DNA of 64,000 nt from VRUE01 sp963707965 (GTDB lineage: Bacteria; Actinomycetota; Thermoleophilia; Solirubrobacterales; 70-9), in NCBI GenBank assembly GCA_963707965.1, contig CAVPRR010000005.1, positions 1-64,000 of the forward strand, given 5' to 3'. How positions within the stretch are numbered: position 1 is the first letter of the stretch; the number at the start of each line of letters is the position of its first letter. This document shows, piece by piece, positions 16,148 to 25,014 of the stretch. The notes under the pieces were generated by a model, which had not been told where the DNA came from, ran no database searches, and saw nothing but the letters and a program-made list of their open reading frames with translations. A program made the position numbers and the translations under genes.

Positions 16148-16819
16148 CTACGAACTGACCCCGACCTCGGTCACGGGCAGGCCGGCCTCGGCCCTGACGC
16201 GCTCGGCGAGCACGCCCGCCGCATCCCATCCCGCCTCGCGGCCGGGAAGCATCAGCACCTCGTTCGGCGGAAACTCGCGCAGGCCGTCGAGCAGCGACTC
16301 CATCGGCTCCGCGATGTCCACCCTGCCCGTCGCGGAAACCCCCTGGCTGACCAGGGTCTCAAGGGCAACATCCATCCGGCGCTCCGCCAGCTTGAGCTCC
16401 CGGTCCACATCGTTGGAGAGGTCCCGCAGGCGGGAGGATGCCACCACGGGCGCGAAGATCATCGCCTCGGTGTCGGTGCGGTCCCTGCGGCGATAGACCT
16501 CCTCGAACAGCGCCGGGTCCTCGAGCCCCTGGTTGGCGATCACCAGCACGCGGTGCCGAGGGCCCCCGGACTGCCTCGTGATATCCAGCGGGGCAGCCGG
16601 GTACCCCCGCCCGCGAATCGCGAAGACCACCATCGGGATCCAGAGGCCCACGGCGACGATGACCCCCGCGATCGGCGCCGCATAGCGGAACACCAGGAAG
16701 CTGATCACGAGGACGCCAAACGTGTAGAGGGTGGCGGGAATCCCCACCAGATCCGAGTTCAGCCAGCGGTCGACTCTTCCGCTTGACCGCGATCCAGCGG
16801 CAACACCATCAGCTGCCAT
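16148..16819 (-). CDS. Membrane protein with universal-stress-like cytoplasmic domain
   Basis: 223 aa. Two helices (about residues 26-44 and 48-68) precede a soluble alpha/beta domain starting with HRVLVIANQGLEDP and ending with VLMLPGREAGWDAAGVLAER, which resembles a USP-type nucleotide-binding fold. The ATG is preceded by GGAGG. It lies tail to tail with the radical SAM gene and head to head with a metal transporter. Function unknown; similar two-helix plus USP-like proteins are widespread in this class as hypotheticals. Confidence 0.75.
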   Translation of the reverse strand: MAADGVAAGSRSSGRVDRWLNSDLVGIPATLYTFGVLVISFLVFRYAAPIAGVIVAVGLWIPMVVFAIRGRGYPAAPLDITRQSGGPRHRVLVIANQGLEDPALFEEVYRRRDRTDTEAMIFAPVVASSRLRDLSNDVDRELKLAERRMDVALETLVSQGVSATGRVDIAEPMESLLDGLREFPPNEVLMLPGREAGWDAAGVLAERVRAEAGLPVTEVGVSS

Positions 16820-16931
16820 GACGACCTCCGTTCACTCAACTGATCTCGGGGTGCGATCTCCGAACGTCGGAACGGATCGCACACTGCGACTCTAGCGCCA
16901 ACTCGTGGCGAATCCCAGCAATACTTGTCAT

Positions 16932-17675
16932 ATGGAGCTTGCCTACCGACATCTCGGTGGAGAGCGCCACCGCCACGGTGAGCTGATCCACTCCCATCCC
17001 CACGCGGGCCCTCATACCCACGGGCGGCAGGAGCGGACCGGCCACCACGGCGAGGCCGGTCACACCCATGGCCTGCTCGACCCCTCGGTGAAACGATCGA
17101 AGGCCGGCGTCCGCGCCGTCCTCCTCTCGCTCCTCGTCCTCGGCATGGCGGCTCTGGCACAGGTCGCGATCTTCACCACAACGGGCAGCATCGCCCTGCT
17201 CGCCGATCTCATCCACAACTTCGGCGACGCGGCAACGGCGATCCCCGTGGGCGCGGCCTTCCTGATGCGCTCCGAGCGGGCCGAGCGCATCGCCGGCTAC
17301 TTCGTCGTCCTCGCCATCTTTGTCTCGGCCTGCGTGGCGGGGTACGAGGCGGCTCGTCGGCTGATCAACCCCGAGCAGGTCAGCCATCTCCAGGCCCTGG
17401 TCGTGGCAGGGCTGATCGGCTGGGCCGGCAACTGGATCGCAGCTCGGATTCGAACGAATGCCGGACACGCCCTCGACAGCCCAGCCCTGATCGCAGACGG
17501 CAACCACGCGCAGGCGGACGCCTACGTCAGCCTCGCCGTCGTCGCGAGCGCCCTGGCGGTTTCGCTTGGCCTCCCCACCGCGGATCCGCTGATCGGTCTG
17601 GGCATTACGGCGGTCATCCTCAAGATCACCTGGGACTCCTGGCGAACCGTCCGCGGCCACGGACACGGCCACTGA
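16932..17675 (+). CDS. Cation diffusion facilitator (CDF) metal exporter
   Basis: About 247 aa. The His-rich N-terminus (HRHGELIHSHPHAGPHTHG) and C-terminal GHGHGH are metal-binding tails. The membrane part has the CDF zinc-site patterns ALLADLIHNFGDA (HxxxD type) and GNHAQADAYVS. It probably exports Zn2+, Co2+ or Cd2+ by proton antiport. The usual cytoplasmic CTD is essentially absent, so this is a short CDF. I chose ATG 16932 over the in-frame GTG 16905; no strong ribosome site precedes either. Confidence 0.85.
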   Translation: MELAYRHLGGERHRHGELIHSHPHAGPHTHGRQERTGHHGEAGHTHGLLDPSVKRSKAGVRAVLLSLLVLGMAALAQVAIFTTTGSIALLADLIHNFGDAATAIPVGAAFLMRSERAERIAGYFVVLAIFVSACVAGYEAARRLINPEQVSHLQALVVAGLIGWAGNWIAARIRTNAGHALDSPALIADGNHAQADAYVSLAVVASALAVSLGLPTADPLIGLGITAVILKITWDSWRTVRGHGHGH

Positions 17676-17838
17676 GGCGACTGCGGAGCGGCGCACCTGC
17701 ATCGCATTGTGCCTGCTACCGTGCAGGAGTCGGGCTTGGCTCAAACCGCCTCCCGAGAGGTTCCGTTTCTCCGTGCGCTGCTGAGCGTTTAGGGGCCGCC
17801 GGATCTCCCCGAATCGCTCAAGAAGGAGCTCACAACAC

Positions 17839-19020
17839 ATGTCGTTTGCCGATCTCGGCATCTCTCAGCCTGTGATGGACGCGCTTGTCAAGCGCGGCAT
17901 CACCCAACCCTTTCCCATCCAGCAGATGGTCATTCGCGATGCGCTTGCGGGTGAGGACCTGCTCGTCCAGTCGCCGACCGGCTCGGGCAAGACCCTGGCC
18001 TTCGGCATCCCGCTGGTGCACCGGGTCGAGCCCGACGCCAAGCGCCTCTCCGCCCTCGTCCTCGCGCCGACGCGCGAGCTGGCAAGCCAGATCGCCGACG
18101 AGCTTGAATCCATCGCCCGCGCTCGCCGCCTGAGAATCGCCGCCGTATACGGCGGCGTGGGCTTCGGCCCGCAGTGCAACGCCGCCCGCCGCGCGGACAT
18201 CGTCATCGCCACACCGGGACGACTTGAGGACCTCCTGGGGCGCGGCGTCGTCTCTCTGCAGCACGTCGACATCCTCGTCCTCGACGAGGCCGACCGGATG
18301 CTCGACATGGGGTTCAAGCCGGCGGTGAGCCGGATCGTCTCCCAAACCCCGGCGGAGCGCCAGACCCTCTTCTTCTCGGCCACTCTGGAGGGCGCCACCG
18401 GTAAGCTCGCGGCCGCCTACACGCGCGGGGCTCGCCGTCACACGCAGGCGGCGGCCGAGCGCCGCGAGGCGGACATCGAGCACCGTTTCATCCACATCGA
18501 TTCCCAAAGCGCAAAGATCGACCACCTGGCCGGGCATTTGCGAGACGGCGAACACGGCCGCACACTGGTCTTCGTACGCACCAAGCGAGGCGCCGACCGG
18601 CTGGTCAAGCGGCTTCGCAGCCGCGAGCTGGAGGCGGTCGCGATGCATGGCGACAAGAGCCAGGGCCAGCGCGAACGGGCACTTGCCCGTTTCGAGCGCG
18701 GCGACGTCCACACACTTGTCGCGACCGATGTCGCGGCCCGAGGAATCGACGTCGCGGACATCGCCCACGTGATCAACTTCGATGCCCCCGGCGACCGCGA
18801 TTCCTACGTTCACCGGATCGGCCGCACTGGGCGGGCGGGACGCCGCGGCACCGGGACCAGCTTCGTGCTGGCCGACCAGGCTGCTGAGATGCGGCGCATC
18901 TCCAGCGATCTCGGCCTTGCCCGCGAGTTCGAACAGGGGTTGGGCGGCGTTGCCCGGGAGAAGCCGTCCCCCAATCCGGGTGCGCGTCGCCGCAGGCGCA
19001 GGCGCAGGGCGGCCGCGTGA
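17839..19020 (+). CDS. DEAD-box ATP-dependent RNA helicase
   Basis: 393 aa. All core motifs are visible in order: Q motif (GITQPFPIQQ), motif I SPTGSGKT, Ia APTRELA, Ib TPGRL, II DEAD, III SAT, IV LVFVRTKRGAD, V ATDVAARGIDV and VI HRIGRTGRAGR. The C-terminal extension is short and basic (RRRRRRRR-like). It unwinds RNA duplexes in ribosome assembly or RNA decay, possibly under cold stress. AAGAAGGAG lies 11 nt before the ATG. The upstream spacer 17676-17838 (163 nt) has no gene and could be a long leader. Confidence 0.95.
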   Translation: MSFADLGISQPVMDALVKRGITQPFPIQQMVIRDALAGEDLLVQSPTGSGKTLAFGIPLVHRVEPDAKRLSALVLAPTRELASQIADELESIARARRLRIAAVYGGVGFGPQCNAARRADIVIATPGRLEDLLGRGVVSLQHVDILVLDEADRMLDMGFKPAVSRIVSQTPAERQTLFFSATLEGATGKLAAAYTRGARRHTQAAAERREADIEHRFIHIDSQSAKIDHLAGHLRDGEHGRTLVFVRTKRGADRLVKRLRSRELEAVAMHGDKSQGQRERALARFERGDVHTLVATDVAARGIDVADIAHVINFDAPGDRDSYVHRIGRTGRAGRRGTGTSFVLADQAAEMRRISSDLGLAREFEQGLGGVAREKPSPNPGARRRRRRRRAAA

Positions 19021-19135
19021 GTCGCCGCTCAAGCGGCACGAAGAGAGGGGCCTTCAGCGCTTCCTCGCCGCCCGCGGAGCGGTGGACTAATCATCGCGAG
19101 CCGGTTGGCCGACATTAAGAACGTGGAGACGTCCG

Positions 19136-19137
19136 CG
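19136..19137 (+). other. placeholder-free note: short spacer before DMT permease
   Basis: The 116 nt between the helicase stop and the DMT-type permease start contain no recognisable element besides GGAGACG just before the GTG. Confidence 0.3.
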
Positions 19138-20006
19138 TGCAGATAGGGATCGGGCTGGCGATTGCGGCGGCACTGCTGACGAACCTCGCCTGGCTGTTCA
19201 AGCATCGTGGCTGCCACCTCGCCGATCCGGTCAACATCCGCCAGCCGCTTCGCAGTGCGCGGGGCCTTGCCGCCTCCCCCTGGTTCGCTGCAGGCTGGGT
19301 CCTTGCCGCAATGGCCTGGCTGGTCCACGTCGCCGCCCTCTCGATGGCGCCGATCTCGATTGTCCAAGCCGTCCTGGCCGGCGGCGCCGTCACCCTCGCG
19401 GTGATGGCCCAGCGCCTCTTTGGCGCCCCGGTCGAACGTCGCCAGTGGTTCGCGCTCCTGCTGGGCGGCGCCGGCCTCGCCCTGCTCGTCCTCACGGTCC
19501 CCCACTTCAAGGGCAGCCACTCCGACTTCTCGGTCGCCGCCATCCTCGGCTTCGAGGGCGGCCTCGCGCTGCTCGCCGCAGGCCTCCTCTCAGGCCACCG
19601 CTCCGAGCGTTTCGCCGAGCATGGGAACGTCCTGCTCGCCGCCGTCGCAGGAACCCTCTTCGCCCTTGCCGGCGTGGCGGTCAAGGGGCTGACCGGGGCT
19701 GGCGAGATCTCGGTCGCCGTGCTGGCACCCTGGGTCCTGCTCATCCTGCTCGCCGGTGGGATCGCCCAGTACGCCGCCGCGGCGGCGCTTCAGCGCGGAG
19801 GCGCGATCGAGACCATCGGCCTGATGGGTCTCGTCGCAAACGCAGCGCAGATCATCGGCGGGGTTCTCGTCTTTGGGGACCCGCTCTCAACCAACCCCGT
19901 CGGTCTGGCCCTGCAGACGACCGCCTTCGCGATGGTCTGCGCGTCGGCGCTCCTCATCTCGGCGCGGGGCGTCGTAGTAGAGCCTCTCGCAACCGCCACG
20001 GCATAG
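19137..20006 (+). CDS. DMT/EamA-superfamily membrane permease (NIPA-like)
   Basis: 289 aa with nine to ten hydrophobic helices and almost no loops, internally two-fold in pattern (each half beginning with a small-residue-rich helix), which is the drug/metabolite transporter layout. Start GTG with GGAGACG upstream; helix 1 follows at once (QIGIGLAIAAALLTNLAWLF). Closest general family is DMT with similarity to NIPA-like Mg2+ transporters, but substrate cannot be read from the sequence. No neighbouring metabolic gene helps. Confidence 0.75.
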   Translation: MQIGIGLAIAAALLTNLAWLFKHRGCHLADPVNIRQPLRSARGLAASPWFAAGWVLAAMAWLVHVAALSMAPISIVQAVLAGGAVTLAVMAQRLFGAPVERRQWFALLLGGAGLALLVLTVPHFKGSHSDFSVAAILGFEGGLALLAAGLLSGHRSERFAEHGNVLLAAVAGTLFALAGVAVKGLTGAGEISVAVLAPWVLLILLAGGIAQYAAAAALQRGGAIETIGLMGLVANAAQIIGGVLVFGDPLSTNPVGLALQTTAFAMVCASALLISARGVVVEPLATATA

Positions 20007-20023
20007 ACCCACGAGCACGACCC

Positions 20024-20329
20024 TCAGCCGTTACGGCGTCGTGGCTCAGCCGTTACGGCCTCCTGGGCCAGCCTGCGCTGCAGCTTCAGCGAGATTCGCG
20101 GGTTGGTCTTGACGATCTGGTCGGCGGGCCGGCCGAAGACGTACTTCGGCATCACCCAGGCGCCGCTGCGGGTGGATATGAAGGCCTCGGTGTAGTCGTG
20201 GAGGTACTCGAAGATCTCGGTGTGGTGCGGATAGTCGGGGTAGCGCTCCGGCATCGGGAAGTCGCGGAAGGAGATCGACGGCTTGGAGGTGTCGACGTGC
20301 ACCGTCACGCGGCGCCGGTGCACAGGCAT
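20024..20329 (-). pseudogene. Remnant of a flavin-containing monooxygenase
   Basis: A ~100-codon frame that joins two blocks of FMO sequence normally far apart: FRDFPMPERYPDYPHHTEIF with the following YLHDYTEAF (FAD-side region near residue 60-100 of a normal FMO), then directly ISTRSGAWVMPKYVFGRPAD, which normally lies more than 100 residues later. The N-terminal GxGxxG FAD-binding segment and the whole NADP/C-terminal part are absent. I read this as a gene reduced by an internal deletion and truncation at both ends. The region ends in a short Arg-rich tail before the stop. Confidence 0.75.
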
Positions 20330-20426
20330 GGGGGATTGACTCCGCCGCCCGCCGGGTTTAGCGTCGTGGACAAGCCTCCTTCCGCAGGGGGACAAGGCCG
20401 CAAGCCGGAAACACACAGAGGAGACG

Positions 20427-21107
20427 ATGCGTCCGAAGCTGACCTACGCGAACGTCGTCGCGACGCTCGCCCTGTTCATTGCCCTTGGCGGCGCCTCCTA
20501 CGCCGCCTTCAAGCTGCCGAAGAACAGCGTCGGCACCAAGCAGATCAAGAAGGGGGCGGTCACCGGGCCGAAGGTCAAGCGGCACTCGCTCCTCGCAGAC
20601 GACTTCAAGCCCGGGCAGCTTCCCGCGGGCCCGCGGGGTGCCGAAGGGCCGAAGGGCGACCGGGGACCCAAGGGCGACCCCGGGCCGACCCTCGTGCGCC
20701 AGACCCAGAACGTCGAAACGAATTTCGAAATCACCACCACGCCGAGAACAGTCGCCGTAATCGGCGAGATATCCGAAGCCCTCTACTCGGGCAACTACAG
20801 CGCGGCGCTGGAACATCCCGCCGGACTGGTGGCCTACCTGGCGATCAACGTGCAGGCTCATGTCGCGTCGGTTTCGGGAACGAATGTGAGCTGCACCCTT
20901 CAACGGCGGCAGAACGCGGGCTCGTGGAATCCAATAGCGAGTGCTGCCGCCCCGGGCAGCGGGCCCCGGGATGTGTTCATGAATGCCAGCTTCCCGAGCT
21001 TCACGGTGGGAGACGTCTGGTCTTTCCGGATCCAGTGTCAGACCGAATCTGGAACGGGAACGGCGCGAGGCGAGATTGGCGTCGTCGCCGGCCCGGTCGG
21101 CAGCTAA
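20427..21107 (+). CDS. Secreted collagen-like protein of Thermoleophilia type
   Basis: 226 aa. N-terminal signal-like start MRPKLTYANVVATLALFIAL, then a Lys-rich segment (NSVGTKQIKKGAVTG), a short collagen-like Gly-X-Y run (GPRGAEGPKGDRGPKGDPGP, residues ~72-91) and a beta-rich C-terminal domain of ~130 residues. This arrangement is very common as multi-copy secreted proteins in Solirubrobacterales and relatives; function unknown. GAGGAG precedes the ATG. It is a useful taxonomic marker for the window. The following 161 nt (21108-21268) show nothing. Confidence 0.85.
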   Translation: MRPKLTYANVVATLALFIALGGASYAAFKLPKNSVGTKQIKKGAVTGPKVKRHSLLADDFKPGQLPAGPRGAEGPKGDRGPKGDPGPTLVRQTQNVETNFEITTTPRTVAVIGEISEALYSGNYSAALEHPAGLVAYLAINVQAHVASVSGTNVSCTLQRRQNAGSWNPIASAAAPGSGPRDVFMNASFPSFTVGDVWSFRIQCQTESGTGTARGEIGVVAGPVGS

Positions 21108-21268
21108 TCGACACCCCCTGAGAGCGATACCGCCAGGCGCATGGGATCGGACGACCTGCGGAGGCGCTCGGCACCGAACCGGGTCGGGGTCCGAGAGAGG
21201 CAGCGTACGAGCACACCCGCAACCACCTGGCGTCGACCAACCCCCGGGAGATCTTCACGACCGCGGGG

Positions 21269-22333
21269 CTAGCGCAGACGCGCCCGCGCCACTAAACGGC
21301 GATACGCTAACCAGGCTGGCTTCGACTGGCCCTCGATGTCGAATAGCCCCGCGCCCTGGCAGAACGAGCAATGCGGATCGGGATTCGGCTTGTCCTCCCA
21401 GGTGAACCAGTCGACCCCGGCGATCCGCCAGCGATGGCGCATCGCTAGCAGCCGCGCGAACGCATCTTCGAGGAATTCGGCCTGGCCGATCCGCCCCTTG
21501 ACGAAGGCCGACGGATAGAAGCCGTCAGATGCGACTCCGATCTCAGAGACGACCAGCGGCTTGCGCCCCGCGCCGCCCGCTGCCATCGCCGCCCGCACCC
21601 GGCTTAGCTGGGAGTTCATCTCCGGCATGTTCGCGGAGTACGGATGGATGGCGGCGAGGTCGAAATGCCGTCGCACCCCCGGCACCCGTAGCAGCCGCTG
21701 CATGAAGACCCACGTTTTCATCCCGGCACCGACCGGGGCGATCCCGGCGAGGACGATCTGCGCTCCGGGGTCGGCCGCGCGGATCGCCGCCGCGGACGCC
21801 CCTAGCAGCTTCGCGTACCTGGGCGGCGAGATCCGCGATGCCCAGAAAAGCCGGAAGTTGGGCTCGTTCCAGATCTGCCAGCGGCGGATCGGCTCGCGAT
21901 ACGCAGCGTCCTTCCAGAGGCTGCCGCGTGGTCCGAACCGCGCTACGAGGCGGCCCAAGAACCCCCTCCACGCGGTCAGCGCCGGGCGGCTCAACGGCGG
22001 CCGCGCTTCGTTACCGCTAAGCCAGGCCGGCGTCCCGTAGACAAACGGCATCACCCGGATCCCGTGTTCCGCCGCCGCGGCGATTCCCGCGTCCACTTCC
22101 GAGAAGTCGAACTCCCCTTTGCGAGGTTCGCATCTCGACCAGTAGATCGGGAAGCGGAGCGTTTCCACTGATCCCTCCATCCGCTGAAGGTCGGCGGCGC
22201 TGAGCCGTGCCTGCGGCACGATCCCGAAGAAGCCCGCCGGAAGCGCATCGCTCGACGAGGCCGCAGCTGGCCCGGCGGCCGCGACCAGGGCGAGCGCCGC
22301 GACCAGTCCAACCACTCGCCCCCCGCCGCGCAT
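21269..22333 (-). CDS. Secreted glycoside-hydrolase-like TIM-barrel protein
   Basis: 354 aa with a signal peptide (residues 1-25). A (beta/alpha)8 pattern in the GH-A clan style carries IWNEPNF (acid/base Glu after strand 4) and LVVSEIGVASDG (candidate nucleophile Glu after strand 7), with GVDWFTWEDKPN near strand 8. Closest are GH39/GH5-like bacterial proteins; sugar specificity unknown. It begins 2 nt after the stop of the delta-60 protein and is the last gene of a three-gene run of exported proteins. Confidence 0.82.
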   Translation of the reverse strand: MRGGGRVVGLVAALALVAAAGPAAASSSDALPAGFFGIVPQARLSAADLQRMEGSVETLRFPIYWSRCEPRKGEFDFSEVDAGIAAAAEHGIRVMPFVYGTPAWLSGNEARPPLSRPALTAWRGFLGRLVARFGPRGSLWKDAAYREPIRRWQIWNEPNFRLFWASRISPPRYAKLLGASAAAIRAADPGAQIVLAGIAPVGAGMKTWVFMQRLLRVPGVRRHFDLAAIHPYSANMPEMNSQLSRVRAAMAAGGAGRKPLVVSEIGVASDGFYPSAFVKGRIGQAEFLEDAFARLLAMRHRWRIAGVDWFTWEDKPNPDPHCSFCQGAGLFDIEGQSKPAWLAYRRLVARARLR

Positions 22334-22335
22334 CG

Positions 22336-23640
22336 CTACTTCTGGTGCCGGCGAATCGGGGGTGGTTCGATGTAGCGCGCGATGCTCGGCGTCGGTTCGC
22401 AGCCTCCGTTGCGGCAGAAGACGTCGCCCCGATCCATCACGACCGCCCGCCGTCTCTGCTGCGTGCCGACGAGGATGCCTTCGCCGGAGACCGGCACCGC
22501 CACCCCCTTCGGCCCGCTGAAGCGGCGGTCGAGCCGCCCGTTCTTGAGGACGCGAAAGGCCGTGACTTCTGGCGCTTCGGTGGCGGCGAAGATCGCCCCG
22601 CCGGAGCCGAGCGTCGCCGATTTCACTGGCAGGGGCAGGACGCTGAGGCCGCGCTTGCCGAAGCCGCGCGCCAGCATGCCGTTGGCGCGGAGGCGGAGGT
22701 CGAAGCTCTTCGTGAACTGGCTCGGACCGAGCAGCTCGACTGTACCGTCGCCTCGCGCCAGCAACGAGTTCAGTTCGGCGAATTCGCCGAGGCGCCGCAG
22801 CCGCCGCATCGCCCGGGACGCGGCCCGGTTGAACCTCGTGTCCAGCCGGCCCTTGGCGGAGACACGGATGACGTAGACCAGAGTCCGGATCCGCGGGCTG
22901 CTGCCGCCGAGCAGCACCGCCCCCTTCTTGGCCACAGCGAGCAGGGTCGGCCTGCTCAGGCCTGGAAGCGAGAAGGCGCTGGAGCCGCCGACGCCGAAGC
23001 CCGGATCGAGCGCACCGTTCGCAAGCAGCCGGGTAAGGGACACCTGAGCTCCCGGGCCGGCCGAATATTCCACGCCTGAGCTCCCCCGATCGGCCTCAAC
23101 CAGGGTCGTCCCCTTCTGGGCCGGCACGACCCGGATCACGGCGCCCTGGCAGTCGCAGGCGACCGCCACGGTTCCTCCCGTACCAAAGCTGGCGTCCGCC
23201 TGGCCGTTCTTCTCGTAGCGGCGGACGGTCACCGCTCCCGCGTCGTGGGAGGAGACGAGCGGCCGGCCCTGCGCGTCGACCGAGAGCCCGTAGCCGAACG
23301 GCATATTCGGCAGAACGACCCCGGTTTCGCCGCCGAAGCCCGGATCGAAGGCACCGCTCGAGCCGACCCGGAAGACGAAGTAGGTCGGCCCGCAGCTGTA
23401 ACAGCTGCCGGTCCAACCATGCCCGAGCACGTAGACGGAGCCGTCGCGGGCGGAGGCGTATTCGTCCACAGACCAGGGCTTGAAGTGGTCACCCGGCGGC
23501 TGCATGATCGTGGCCTTGCCGCGGGGGCCATAGGAGCGATCGAGGCCGCCGGACGCTCCGGAGCGAGCGAGGGCGATCCCGCTCACCGTAAGCGCTCCGA
23601 TCAAGGCCAGAGCCCCGATTGCGATTGCAATCCGTTTCAT
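22336..23640 (-). CDS. Secreted delta-60-repeat beta-propeller protein, copy A
   Basis: 434 aa. The ATG at 23638-23640 is preceded by AAAGGGGGT and overlaps the stop of copy B by 4 nt (ATGA). A signal peptide is followed by GGLDRSYGPRGKATI and several repeats of the type GxxDxxFGxGG (for example NGALDPGFGVGGSSAF, NGRLDRRFSGPKG), which are the DUF5122/delta-60 blades. Probably an extracellular propeller. Cysteine pairs (SCYSCG, VACDC, FCRNGGC) may form disulfides outside the cell. Molecular role unknown. Confidence 0.83.
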   Translation of the reverse strand: MKRIAIAIGALALIGALTVSGIALARSGASGGLDRSYGPRGKATIMQPPGDHFKPWSVDEYASARDGSVYVLGHGWTGSCYSCGPTYFVFRVGSSGAFDPGFGGETGVVLPNMPFGYGLSVDAQGRPLVSSHDAGAVTVRRYEKNGQADASFGTGGTVAVACDCQGAVIRVVPAQKGTTLVEADRGSSGVEYSAGPGAQVSLTRLLANGALDPGFGVGGSSAFSLPGLSRPTLLAVAKKGAVLLGGSSPRIRTLVYVIRVSAKGRLDTRFNRAASRAMRRLRRLGEFAELNSLLARGDGTVELLGPSQFTKSFDLRLRANGMLARGFGKRGLSVLPLPVKSATLGSGGAIFAATEAPEVTAFRVLKNGRLDRRFSGPKGVAVPVSGEGILVGTQQRRRAVVMDRGDVFCRNGGCEPTPSIARYIEPPPIRRHQK

Positions 23641-24968
23641 GCGCGACCCCCTTTCTTGCTCGCCGGCCGGGACGGCGAAGCTTCGATGAACCGCGCCAGG
23701 TAGGGCATGCTGACGCAGGTCGGTTCGCTGCATAGGCGGAAGCCGCTGCCGAAGAGGCCGACGCGAGCGCCGGCCAGCGGTTGCGCCTCGATCCCAAATC
23801 CTGGCTGCGGCACCTGAATGCCACTGCCGCCGCCGAAGGCCGGATCGGGTGCGCCGTCAGCGAGCAGTCGCAGCACCGTCACGGTTTCTTCGACTTTGGC
23901 GACTGCGATCGTGCCGCCACCGACACCGGGGCTGGCGGCGGCGATCGGCAGCGGCAGGCTCCGCGCTCCCCGTTCTCCGAACCGCTTTTCGAGCCTGCCA
24001 TCGGCCCGCAGCCGCAACTCGAACCCCTGCGCGGTCTTCGGATTGAGGTAGATGCCCCCCGTGGCCCCGAGGATCTCGACGCCGCCGTCGGGTCGCGGTA
24101 CGAGCGCCGCCGGTTCGGGTCGGGCGAAGGCGTTGAGGCGCTGCAGCGCTCCACGGGCGTTCGCGTCGAATCCGGTGTCGAGCTTGCCCTTGGGAGAGAT
24201 CCGGTAGACAGGCCGGAAGCCTTCGCAGCAAAGCCCGCCGAGGATCAGGATCGATCCCCGCCGGTCTATGGCGAACCGCGTTTCGAAGTAGGAAAGCGCG
24301 AGCGCGTAGCTCCCCCGTCCGTCCCTGGCGAAGCTACGGTCGAGGCGGCCGTTCGGGAGGAGCCTGAACAGCGTCAACCGCTGTGCCGGGGCGGAGGCTT
24401 CCGGCAGGCCTTCGCTCACGCCGACGAGAATCCGCCCGCGTCCGGCGGGCGCGAGGAAGCTGATCGGGCCTTTGGACCCCTTCAGACCCACCGAGCCGCC
24501 GCGCCCAAAGCTCCTGTCAGGCCGCCCGCTCGGGAGCAGCCGCTCGACCCTTCTCCCGGTTTTGGCCCTAATCGCCACCAGCGCGCGTCCGCCCGCGTCG
24601 GCGGCTATGAGTTCGGTCTGGTAGGGGAGAGCGACGGAGCCGGAGTTGCCGAACGCGGAGTCGACGGCGCCGTTCTTGCCGTAGTGGAAGAGCCGGATGC
24701 CGTGCTGGCAGGAACCGACGCTGTAGTCGAATTCGCAGGTGCTCACGGCCTCGGTCGCGTAGGCGCTGCCACCCCGTGCAAAGACGGCTTTGATAAGGGG
24801 GTAGCGGACGGGATGGAGACCCGAGGGCAACGGTGGCACCAGCTGGACAAGCCCGCCCGAGCCATACGACGCGTCAAGCCCGACCGGAGCCGCCACCGCC
24901 ACCGCCGGGCAAACGACCCCGACGACCACCGCGAGCACTGCCATGACCAGTGAACGACCGATCCTCAC
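23637..24968 (-). CDS. Secreted delta-60-repeat beta-propeller protein, copy B
   Basis: 443 aa from the GTG at 24966-24968, which has GGGAGG five bases upstream and is followed by a clean signal peptide (LVMAVLAVVVGVVCPAVAVA). Repeats such as VGLDASYGSGGLVQLV, SGRPDRSFGRGGSVGL, NGRLDRSFARDGRG and DGRLEKRFGERG mark delta-60 blades. The C-terminus has a Cys pair (LCSEPTC) like copy A, and both end near a MPYLARFIE/SIARYIE segment, so they are paralogs. First gene of the run B-A-GH. Longer upstream starts run into unlikely sequence. Confidence 0.82.
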   Translation of the reverse strand: MRIGRSLVMAVLAVVVGVVCPAVAVAAPVGLDASYGSGGLVQLVPPLPSGLHPVRYPLIKAVFARGGSAYATEAVSTCEFDYSVGSCQHGIRLFHYGKNGAVDSAFGNSGSVALPYQTELIAADAGGRALVAIRAKTGRRVERLLPSGRPDRSFGRGGSVGLKGSKGPISFLAPAGRGRILVGVSEGLPEASAPAQRLTLFRLLPNGRLDRSFARDGRGSYALALSYFETRFAIDRRGSILILGGLCCEGFRPVYRISPKGKLDTGFDANARGALQRLNAFARPEPAALVPRPDGGVEILGATGGIYLNPKTAQGFELRLRADGRLEKRFGERGARSLPLPIAAASPGVGGGTIAVAKVEETVTVLRLLADGAPDPAFGGGSGIQVPQPGFGIEAQPLAGARVGLFGSGFRLCSEPTCVSMPYLARFIEASPSRPASKKGGRA

Positions 24969-25014
24969 TCCCGCCTCCCTTCGCCCCACTCGACGATCTT
25001 TCGTCCGATCAAGC

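Noticed and set aside
19445..21121. A 558-codon plus-strand frame overlapping the DMT permease and collagen-like gene
   Set aside because: Arg-rich shadow frame with no domain; the overlapping frames are far better supported.
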